A stretch of 13,630 bases of DNA from Frankiales bacterium (GTDB taxonomy: Bacteria > Actinomycetota > Actinomycetes > Mycobacteriales > SCTD01). The position numbers and the translations under genes are program-made. The notes under the pieces were generated by a model. The model was not told the DNA's origin. It saw nothing but the letters and a program-made list of their open reading frames with translations, and searched no databases. Where the stretch lies: contig JAODNS010000154.1 in the NCBI GenBank assembly GCA_025465145.1, positions 1 through 13,630 of the forward strand, read 5' to 3'. Below, piece by piece: positions 1 through 5,850 of this stretch (positions are counted from its first letter, which is position 1; every line of letters starts with the position of its first letter).

Positions 1-1
1 G

Positions 2-805
2 GTGCCCGTGCCGCGGATGCTGCACCTGTGCCGCGAGCCGGAGCTGCTCGGGCAGCCGTTCTACGTCATGGAGGCGGTCGCGGGCCACGTGTGCCGGGAG
101 GAGCTGCCGGCCGGGTACGCCGACGAGCCGGCGCAGCGTCGTGCCATCGGCGAGGGGCTGGTGCGGGTGCTCGGCGACCTGCACAACGTGGATCCCGACG
201 AGGTGGGGCTGGGCGACTTCGGCCGGCCGGAGGGGTACCTCGCCCGGCAGGTCTCCCGCTGGGGCAAGCAGTGGAACGCCACCCGCATCGACGGGCTGGA
301 GGACCTGGACACGCTCGCCTCCGACCTCGCCGGCTCGGTGCCGCAGACGCAGCGGTCGACGATCGTGCACGGCGACTACCGGCTTGACAACACGATCCTC
401 GACCCGACGACGCCGGGCCGGGTCGCAGCCGTCCTCGACTGGGAGATGTGCACCCTCGGCGACCCCCTCGCCGACCTCGGCATCCTGCTCGTCTACTGGT
501 CGCAGGCCGACGACGGCTCCGCGCGCACCGCCGGCTCCGTCGTGCCGGCGGCGACGGTGCTCGAGGGCTTCCCGACCCGGGCCGAGGTCGCGCAGCTCTA
601 CGCCGAGCGCAGCGGGCTCGACCTGTCGGAGCTGCACTGGTACGTGTCGTTCGCGTTCTTCAAGCTGGCCGTCGTCTGCGCCGGCATCGTCGCGCGGGTG
701 CGCGGCGGCGCGATGGTCGGCGACGGCTTCGAGGGCATCGAGGGGCGCATCGCGCCGCTGGTGGAGCTGGGGAAGACGACCCTCAGCGAGCGTCGGCTGC
801 ACTGA
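2..805 (+). CDS. Phosphotransferase (APH/ACAD11-like kinase fold), 5'-truncated by window edge
   Basis: The visible 267 residues are the C-terminal part of an aminoglycoside-phosphotransferase-fold protein of the type linked to acyl-CoA dehydrogenases. The kinase signatures are present: VHGDYRLDN (about residues 122-130; catalytic Asp and Asn) and VLDWEMCTLGDPLADLG (about 147-163; the metal-binding DFG-like segment). The opening PVPRMLHLC and GQPFYVME correspond to the end of the N-lobe. The N-lobe start with its ATP-binding lysine lies outside the window, so the gene is cut by the edge and not naturally short. Relatives are thought to phosphorylate hydroxyacyl-CoA or similar small molecules in fatty-acid catabolism; the substrate here is unknown. 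It ends at TGA and its last 23 bases overlap the 3' end of the convergent DoxX gene. Antibiotic kinase activity is unlikely given the ACAD11-like motifs. Confidence 0.88.
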   Translation: MPVPRMLHLCREPELLGQPFYVMEAVAGHVCREELPAGYADEPAQRRAIGEGLVRVLGDLHNVDPDEVGLGDFGRPEGYLARQVSRWGKQWNATRIDGLEDLDTLASDLAGSVPQTQRSTIVHGDYRLDNTILDPTTPGRVAAVLDWEMCTLGDPLADLGILLVYWSQADDGSARTAGSVVPAATVLEGFPTRAEVAQLYAERSGLDLSELHWYVSFAFFKLAVVCAGIVARVRGGAMVGDGFEGIEGRIAPLVELGKTTLSERRLH

Positions 806-1160
806 GCCGGCGCACCTGCAGGGCCCACAGCAGCAACGGGATCTGCAGCGGCAGGCGCGCGATCGCCAGCCAGCGCGGCGCGTCGCCCGGGTGCAGCGCC
901 ATCTCCACGTTGCCGGGGAAGACGGCGACGAACAGCAGCGCGGTCGCCGTGGCGGCGGGTCGTCTCGTCCGAGGCACGAACAGCCCCGCGGCGCAGGCGA
1001 GCTCGATCACGCCGCTGCCGTAGACCCAGGTGCGCGCGGAGCCCGGCAGCCAACCGGGGATGAGGCCGTCGTACGGCTCAGGCACGACCAGGTGCAGCCA
1101 CCCGGTGGTGGTGAGGACGGCCGCGAGCAGGTACGGCGAGGAGCGGCGCAGGCGGTCCAC
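783..1160 (-). CDS. DoxX-family small membrane protein
   Basis: This 125-residue protein has the look of a four-helix DoxX-family integral membrane protein. Hydrophobic segments fall at about residues 9-25, 44-62, 68-83 and 95-115. The helix 1 end with TTTGWLHLVVPEPYDGLIP matches the family pattern of a helix followed by a His/Pro-rich loop and an IP..LP segment. The biochemical role is not defined for most relatives; some DoxX proteins take part in redox or thiol stress handling at the membrane. The start is GTG at 1160, with no Shine-Dalgarno. A TAGCCT hexamer lies 6 bases before it, which fits a leaderless message. It is divergent from the DUF1653 gene with a 17-bp gap, and its 3' end overlaps the upstream convergent gene by 23 bases. 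Confidence 0.82.
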   Translation of the reverse strand: MDRLRRSSPYLLAAVLTTTGWLHLVVPEPYDGLIPGWLPGSARTWVYGSGVIELACAAGLFVPRTRRPAATATALLFVAVFPGNVEMALHPGDAPRWLAIARLPLQIPLLLWALQVRRLSAADAR

Positions 1161-1177
1161 TGCGGCAGGCTAGGCGG
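1161..1177. promoter_or_regulatory. Compact divergent leaderless promoter candidate
   Basis: Only 17 bases separate the GTG of the DoxX gene (minus strand) from the ATG of the DUF1653 gene (plus strand). On the plus strand CAGGCT (1166-1171) lies 6 bases before the ATG. On the minus strand TAGCCT (1172 down to 1167) lies 6 bases before the GTG. The two hexamers overlap by 5 bp. Neither start has a Shine-Dalgarno. The pattern is what two leaderless transcripts starting at or next to their start codons would need. Promoter activity is inferred, not shown. Confidence 0.45.
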
Positions 1178-1438
1178 ATGCTGACCAACGGGCTCTACCG
1201 GCACTACAAGGCGGACCGGTACTACCTCGTCCTCGGCCTCGGGCACGACGCCAACGACGACGCGCGGACCGTCGTCGTCTACGTGCCGCTGTACGTCTCG
1301 CCCGACGAGCCCGGCCCGCGGCTGGCCGTGCGCACGCTGACGGACTTCACCGCCTGGGTCGACCCGGCGACGCGCGACACGGTGCCGGAGGGAACGCCCG
1401 GCGCCGTACGCCGTTTCACGTACGTGAGCGACTCATGA
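1178..1438 (+). CDS. DUF1653 domain protein
   Basis: This is an 86-residue soluble protein. The opening NGLYRHYKADRYYLVLGLGHDAND, with VVVYVPLY (about 31-38) and VRTLTDFTAW (about 48-57), matches the DUF1653 pattern of a GLYRHYKG..Y.V...A.H start, a central VVYR.LY strand and a later W/F-containing segment. The family is a small beta-rich domain of unknown function. In many bacteria it occurs alone, as here. ATG at 1178 is preceded by CAGGCT at a 6-base distance and no Shine-Dalgarno. The stop TGA overlaps the ATG of the next gene (ATGA at 1435-1438), so the two are probably translated together. Confidence 0.85.
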   Translation: MLTNGLYRHYKADRYYLVLGLGHDANDDARTVVVYVPLYVSPDEPGPRLAVRTLTDFTAWVDPATRDTVPEGTPGAVRRFTYVSDS

Positions 1439-1857
1439 GTGACCCGACCACCTTCTCCGCGCTGGGCTTCTTCCCGGCCGACCACGCTGCCGCCGAGAGC
1501 GGCAAGGTCTACGCCAGCGGCGCGTACTGGAGCACGCTGCGCTTCCCGAGCTTCCCCGCCGCACTGCCAGGGGCGGCGCTGGTGGCCGTGCTGGAGCAGC
1601 CGTTCCACGCGGCGCACGCCGACCACGAGTTCCTCATCGCGATGGAGGACGCCGACGGGCAGCGGCAGGCGCTCGAGATCCGCGGGGAGTTCCGTGCTGC
1701 GCCCGGGATCGACAGCAGGTACGGCGAGCCGAACGTCATCCCGATCACCGTGCCGCTGTACGGCCTGCCGTTCGACGCGCCGGGCGACTACGTCTTCGTG
1801 CTCGAGGTCGACGGCGCCGAGCTGGCGAGGTACCCGATCCACGTCCTCGCCGCCTGA
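1435..1857 (+). CDS. DUF6941-like protein of unknown function
   Basis: This 140-residue protein has no signal peptide or membrane helix. It reads as a beta-sandwich-type domain: short hydrophobic strands alternate with polar turns, and it ends in GDYVFVLEVDGAELARYPI, the last strands of an Ig-like fold. The pattern (a short N-terminal segment with a tyrosine-containing YASGAYW, a central HEFLIAMEDADG, and a C-terminal PGDYVFVLEVDG) resembles the DUF6941 proteins of actinobacteria, whose function is unknown. The family name is from memory of the pattern and is less sure than the gene itself. It starts within the stop of the DUF1653 gene (4-base ATGA overlap), which implies translational coupling. 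Its TGA is one base from the 3' end of the convergent gene that follows. Confidence 0.8.
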   Translation: MSDPTTFSALGFFPADHAAAESGKVYASGAYWSTLRFPSFPAALPGAALVAVLEQPFHAAHADHEFLIAMEDADGQRQALEIRGEFRAAPGIDSRYGEPNVIPITVPLYGLPFDAPGDYVFVLEVDGAELARYPIHVLAA

Positions 1858-1858
1858 C

Positions 1859-2485
1859 CTACTGGACGGCGTCCAGCAGGTACCGGTGGTGCCCGAAGTT
1901 CTCGCGCCAGGGCAGGTCCAGCAGGAGCATCACGCCGGCGTCGTAGCGCCGGCCGGCGCGCAGCACGAACGCGCGCAGCCCGGTGTTGATCTCCGGCGAG
2001 CTGAACTCCACCCGCCGCAGTCGCATGGTCCGGCCGTCGCCGGTCCGCAGCACGAGGACGCCGCCGCGCTGGCTGTGCGTGAGCGCGCCGGACGTCACGG
2101 CGTCGACGGACGCGAGCCGGTACGGCCCGAACTTGCGGACGGCCACGAAGCCCGGACCGACGACGACACGGCGTGAGCACAGCGCGTACGACAGCGCCGC
2201 CACGATCAGGGCTGCGACGGCGTCGTTCCAGGCCGCGTAGCCGGTGACGAGGGCGACCGGCACGTACAGGACGGCGCCGAGCAAGACGCTGCTGACGCCT
2301 TCGCTCAGCGGAACGCCGACCAAGCCGGTGCGCGGCGACGGGAGGTCGCGCGTACGCCAGACGGTGGACGACGCGGCTGCCTGCTCGACCTGGGGAACGA
2401 GGGCCTGCCGGGACGCGCGTGCCGCGGCGCGTCGAGCCCGTCCCTGGCCCCTGCGCTCCTGCTCCTTCTGGGTCAGCAGCGTCAC
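1859..2485 (-). CDS. Membrane-anchored PH-like domain protein
   Basis: This 208-residue protein has a charged N-terminal segment rich in Arg/Lys/Gln (about residues 1-45). Two adjacent membrane helices follow at about 66-83 and 87-102. After them comes a beta-rich region (about 104-165) with RRVVVGPGFVAVRKFGPYR and GGVLVLRTGDGRTMRLRR, as expected for a bacterial PH-like domain (strand-turn-strand after two transmembrane helices). The function is not known. The start GTG at 2485 is favoured over upstream in-frame starts because AGGAGG lies 7 bases before it. That GTG also overlaps the TGA of the upstream minus-strand gene (GTGA), so the two form a coupled pair. The TAG stop is one base from the stop of the convergent plus-strand gene. 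Confidence 0.75.
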   Translation of the reverse strand: MTLLTQKEQERRGQGRARRAAARASRQALVPQVEQAAASSTVWRTRDLPSPRTGLVGVPLSEGVSSVLLGAVLYVPVALVTGYAAWNDAVAALIVAALSYALCSRRVVVGPGFVAVRKFGPYRLASVDAVTSGALTHSQRGGVLVLRTGDGRTMRLRRVEFSSPEINTGLRAFVLRAGRRYDAGVMLLLDLPWRENFGHHRYLLDAVQ

Positions 2486-2759
2486 GAGGCGACCTCCTGC
2501 GTGCCGACCGCGTCCGCGAGCGCGAAGAAGGTGGGAGCCCACAGGCCGATGAAGATGCCGAAGCGCTCGGCGTGGGCGGCGCGCCGCTGCTCTTCGCCGC
2601 CCGCCAGGTGAGGATGCTGCCGCCGATCGAGGCGAGGGCGGCCAGGTGCAGGACGTCGCTGGTGATGCCGAGCGCGCGGAGGCGGTGGACGAGCACAGGA
2701 GCTCCCAGGGTCAGGGGTGCGCGCCGGGGTGGCGCGTCGGAAGCCTGCGACCGCGCCAC
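2482..2759 (-). pseudogene. Small membrane protein gene with a frameshift
   Basis: Two reading frames each hold half of a plausible small membrane protein. The N-terminal half reads LTLGAPVLVHRLRALGITSD, then DVLHLAALASIGGSILTW. The C-terminal half, in another frame, reads AHAERFGIFIGLWAPTFFAL and ends VGTQEVAS. Joining them takes a one-base gain near 2595-2605, in a run of G and C bases just after the ILTW segment. The restored product would be about 92 residues with two helices, which resembles short uncharacterised actinobacterial membrane proteins. The TGA (2482-2484) overlaps the GTG of the next gene, which supports this C-terminus as real. The start GTG at 2759 is a guess; ATG at 2822 is also in frame. 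A true frameshift and a sequence or assembly error cannot be told apart here. Confidence 0.6.
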
Positions 2760-2807
2760 GAGTTGTGCACGTCGAAGCCGCGGGCTGCTCGCGCGGGGCC
2801 CGTCCGA

Positions 2808-2820
2808 CAGGATGGGCGGC
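2808..2820 (+). promoter_or_regulatory. -10-like hexamer before ligase gene
   Basis: CAGGAT at 2808-2813 is followed by 7 bases and then the ATG at 2821, with no convincing Shine-Dalgarno. The spacing matches similar hexamers before four other starts in this window (1178, 3890, 8304 and, as TACGGT, 12731). It is probably the -10 element of a leaderless transcript. Confidence 0.35.
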
Positions 2821-3873
2821 ATGGACCTGCCGGTGATGCCGCCCGTGAATGCGATGCTCGCGAAGTCGGTTCCGGAGGTGCGCTCCGGCGACCTCGTGTA
2901 CGTGCCGTAGTGGGACGGCTTCCGCTGCATCGTCTTCCGGGACGGCGACCAGGTGGAGCTCGGCTCCCGCAACGAGAAGCCGCTCACGCGGTACTTCCCC
3001 GACGTCGTCGAGGCGGTCAGGGCGCAGCTCCCTGAGCGCTGCGTCCTCGACGGGGAGATCGTCATCGCGGCCGGCAAGGGCCTCGACTTCGAGGCACTGC
3101 TCCAGCGCATCCACCCCGCCGACTCGCGGGTGCGGATGCTCGCCGAGACGACCCCCGCGTCGTTCGTCGCCTTCGACCTGCTCGCGATCGACGGCGAGTC
3201 ACTGGTGGACCAGCCCTTCTCGGTACGTCGCGCCCGCCTCGAGGAGGCGCTCGCCGCCGCCGCTCCCCCGGTGCACCTCACGCCCGCCACGGACGACCCG
3301 GCACTGGCGCAGGAGTGGTTCCACCTGTTCGAGGGGGCCGGCCTCGATGGTGTCGTGGCGAAGCCGACGGACGCGCCGTACGCGCCCGACAAGCGGGTGA
3401 TGTTCAAGGTCAAGCACGCACGGACGGCCGACTGCGTCGTCGGCGGCTACCGGCTGCACAAGAGCGGCCCCGTGGTGGGGTCGCTGGTCCTCGGCCTGTA
3501 CGACGACAGCGGCGCCCTGCAGCACGTCGGGGTCGCGGCGTCGTTCCCGATGACCCGCCGGGCCGAGCTCGTCGAGGAGCTCGCGCCCTACCTGCTCGAG
3601 CCCGGCCAGCCGCACCCGTGGCTCGGCGACGACGCGGCCGACCGCGCTCCCGGCGGGGCGCCCAGCCGCTGGAACACCGGCAAGGACATGAGCTTCGTGC
3701 CGCTGCGGCCCGAGCTCGTCGTCGAGGTGGCGTACGACCACATGGAGGGCGCCAGGTTCCGGCACACCGCCCAGTTCCGGCACTTCCGGGTTGACCGGGA
3801 CGCGCAGTCCTGCACGTACGAGCAGCTCGAGCGGCCGGTCCGCTTCGACCTGTCCACCGTCCTCGGCAGCTGA
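2821..3873 (+). pseudogene. ligC: LigC-type ATP-dependent DNA ligase with amber stop at the catalytic lysine codon
   Basis: The frame 2821-3873 encodes a 350-codon ATP-dependent DNA ligase of the LigC type, apart from TAG at codon 30 (2908-2910). The start MDLPVMPPVNAMLAKSVPEV and the sequence after the stop, WDGFRCIVFRDGD, bracket motif I (KxDG). The TAG sits where the lysine that receives AMP should be. Other motifs are intact: SRN (49-51), DGE (77-79), FVAFDLLA (115-122), LDGVVAKP (175-182) and FKVKH (195-199). An OB-fold-like C-terminus follows from about 205 to 345. Two codons upstream, GTG (Val) stands where relatives have Glu (YEPKWDG). Both differences are explained by A-to-T changes 6 bases apart. 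Restart at GTG 2953 would give 306 residues without motif I, so it should be inactive. The family seals breaks in NHEJ or base-excision repair with a polymerase partner; such a partner lies at 11604-12731. Confidence 0.85.
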
Positions 3874-3876
3874 TGC

Positions 3877-3889
3877 CAGACTCCGGCTC
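3877..3889 (+). promoter_or_regulatory. -10-like hexamer before holin-family gene
   Basis: CAGACT (3877-3882) starts 3 bases after the ligase stop and ends 7 bases before the ATG at 3890. It has the same layout as the other hexamers of this kind in the window. If active, the membrane-protein/ABC-F/kinase run has its own promoter and does not depend on ligase transcription. Confidence 0.35.
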
Positions 3890-4240
3890 ATGCGCCTGAT
3901 CGCCCGCCTGCTCGTCGCCGCCGCCGCGTTCTGGATCGTCGCCGCGCTGGTGTCCGGCGTGCACGTCCGCGAGGGGGTCCTGAACTACCTCGTCATCGCG
4001 GTCATCTTCGGCATCGTCAACGCCCTCGTCGGACCGGTCCTGCGGGTGGTCACGTTCCCGCTCACGATCGTCACGCTCGGACTGTTCCGCTTCGTCGTCA
4101 ACGCGGCGCTGCTCGGGCTGACCGCGCTGCTCACGTCGCGGCTGGACATCGACGGCTTCCTGCCCGCCCTCGTCGCGTCGGTCCTCATCAGCGCGATCAC
4201 GTGGGTCGGCGACCACACCCTCGGCCTCAAGGACGAGTGA
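3890..4240 (+). CDS. Phage-holin-family (YvlD-like) membrane protein
   Basis: This 116-residue protein is almost entirely membrane-embedded. Hydrophobic segments lie at about residues 4-22, 31-49, 55-83 (probably two helices) and 88-106. The pattern RLIARLLVAAAAFWIVAAL, then VIFGIVNALVGPVLRVVTFP and LTIVTLGLFRFVVNAALLGL, is typical of the Phage_holin_4_2/YvlD family. Despite the name, these are mostly chromosomal proteins of unknown role, in some bacteria tied to envelope stress. Nothing around it is phage-like. ATG 3890 is chosen because it begins the family's N-terminus and follows a -10-like hexamer. The TGA overlaps the GTG start of the ABC-F gene (GTGA), so the pair is probably translationally coupled. 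Confidence 0.85.
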   Translation: MRLIARLLVAAAAFWIVAALVSGVHVREGVLNYLVIAVIFGIVNALVGPVLRVVTFPLTIVTLGLFRFVVNAALLGLTALLTSRLDIDGFLPALVASVLISAITWVGDHTLGLKDE

Positions 4241-5838
4241 GCGCCACCCTCGTCGCGGCCGGGCTCACCGTCGTCCGCGGCCCGTCGACCGTCCTGTCCG
4301 ACGTCTCGCTCACCGTCGCGCCGGGCGCGCGCATCGGCGTCGTCGGCCCCAACGGCGTCGGCAAGTCGACGCTGCTCGCGACCCTCGCCGGCGAGGTCGT
4401 CCCGGACAGCGGCAGCGTCAGCCGGGCGCCCCGTACCGCCTCCGTCGGCCTGCTCCCCCAGGAGCCGGACCGCCGGCCAGGCGAGACGCTGAGCGCCTTC
4501 CTCGCCAGGCGTACCGGCGTCACCGCTGCGCAGGCCCGTCTCGACGCGGCGACGGAGGCGCTGACCGCCGGCGACGACGCCGACTACAGCGACGCGCTCG
4601 AGCACTGGCTCGACCTCGGCTGCGCCGATCTGGAGCAGCGCGCGGAGGAGGTGTGCGCGGACCTCGGCCTGGACGTCGGGCTGACGGCGGAGACGACCAG
4701 CCTGTCCGGCGGTCAGGCGGCGCGCGCGTCGCTCGCGAGCATCCTGCTGTCGCGGTACGACGTCTTCCTGCTCGACGAGCCGACGAACGACCTCGACTTC
4801 GCCGGGCTGGAACGACTCGAGCGGTTCGTCCTCGGGCTGCAGGCCGGGCTCGTCGTCGTCTCGCACGACCGCGAGTTCCTCGCCCGGACCGTCAGCTCGG
4901 TGCTGGACATCGACGGTCCGCTGCGGACGGCGACGCTCTACAACGGCGGCTACGACGCGTACCTCGACGAGCGGGCGCTGCGCCGGTCGCAGCAGCGCGA
5001 GGCGTACGAGGACTTCGAGGACAAGCGGTCCGGCCTGCTCCAGCAGGCACAGCGGCAGCGCGAGCAGTCGGTACGCGGTGCGCTGAGGGCCAAGAAGAAG
5101 ATGCCCGACAACGACCGCGCCGCCAAGGGCGCGCGGATCGAGGCGGCGACGCACGCCGCCGGGCGCGTGAAGACGATCGAGTCGCAGATCAACCGGCTCG
5201 AGCAGGTCGAGGAGCCGCGCAAGGAGTGGCAGCTGCAGATGTCGATCGCGGCCGCTCCGCGCTCCGGCGACGTCGTGGCCCTGCTGCAGCACGCGGTCGT
5301 CCGGCGCGGTGCGTTCGTGCTCGGGCCGGTCGACCTGCAGGTGGCCTACGGCGACCGGCTCGCGATCGTGGGCCCGAACGGCTCCGGCAAGACGACGCTG
5401 CTCGGCGCGCTGCTGGGCCGGCTGCCGCTCGAGTCCGGCCGGCAGTCGCTCGGCTCCGGCGTACGCCTCGGCGAGGTCGACCAGGCTCGTTCGTCCTTCC
5501 GCGGCAAGGCGTCCGTTGTCGAGGTGGTCGAGCAGATCACGGAGTGGCCGGCCGCGGACGTCCGCACACTGCTGGCCAAGTTCGGCCTCAGAGCGGACCA
5601 CGTGAACCGCGCCGCCGGCTCGCTCTCCCCCGGCGAGCGCACCCGCGCGTCGCTCGCCCTGCTGCAGGCCGTCGGCGTCAACTGCCTCGTCCTGGACGAG
5701 CCGACCAACCACCTCGACCTGCCCGCGATCGAGCAGCTGGAGCAGGCCCTGGCCGAGTACGACGGCACGCTGCTGCTGGTGACGCACGACCGGCGGCTGC
5801 TCTCGCAGGTGCGCGTCACCGAGACGGTGCGGCTCTAG
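4237..5838 (+). CDS. ABC-F family ATPase
   Basis: This 533-residue protein has two ATP-binding cassettes and no membrane segments, the architecture of soluble ABC-F proteins that act on the ribosome. Cassette 1 has GPNGVGKST (37-45), signature LSGGQ (156-160), Walker B VFLLDEPTND (176-185) and switch His210. Cassette 2 has GPNGSGKTT (379-387), LSPGE (463-467), LVLDEPTNHLD (484-494) and His517. The inter-domain linker (about 245-335) is rich in Arg, Lys, Gln and Glu, as expected for the helical arm that reaches the ribosome. Relatives either tune translation or protect ribosomes from antibiotics; the sequence alone does not decide, and no drug can be assigned. GTG 4237 overlaps the previous stop, with AAGGA only 3 bases before it, so coupling probably helps initiation. 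Confidence 0.9.
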   Translation: MSATLVAAGLTVVRGPSTVLSDVSLTVAPGARIGVVGPNGVGKSTLLATLAGEVVPDSGSVSRAPRTASVGLLPQEPDRRPGETLSAFLARRTGVTAAQARLDAATEALTAGDDADYSDALEHWLDLGCADLEQRAEEVCADLGLDVGLTAETTSLSGGQAARASLASILLSRYDVFLLDEPTNDLDFAGLERLERFVLGLQAGLVVVSHDREFLARTVSSVLDIDGPLRTATLYNGGYDAYLDERALRRSQQREAYEDFEDKRSGLLQQAQRQREQSVRGALRAKKKMPDNDRAAKGARIEAATHAAGRVKTIESQINRLEQVEEPRKEWQLQMSIAAAPRSGDVVALLQHAVVRRGAFVLGPVDLQVAYGDRLAIVGPNGSGKTTLLGALLGRLPLESGRQSLGSGVRLGEVDQARSSFRGKASVVEVVEQITEWPAADVRTLLAKFGLRADHVNRAAGSLSPGERTRASLALLQAVGVNCLVLDEPTNHLDLPAIEQLEQALAEYDGTLLLVTHDRRLLSQVRVTETVRL

Positions 5839-5850
5839 TACCTACGGACC

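Noticed and set aside
2..805. Aminoglycoside resistance kinase
   Set aside because: The fold is shared, but motifs such as VLDWEMCTLGDPLADLG are those of the acyl-CoA-dehydrogenase-linked subgroup.
3890..4240. Prophage signal from the holin-family protein
   Set aside because: The family is widespread on chromosomes, and no lysin, integrase, structural gene or attachment site is nearby.
3985..5787. 600-codon minus-strand frame opposite the ABC-F gene
   Set aside because: The composition is low-complexity Arg/Ala/Glu/Val and no family is recognisable. It covers a gene with all ABC-F motifs, so it is an antisense shadow.
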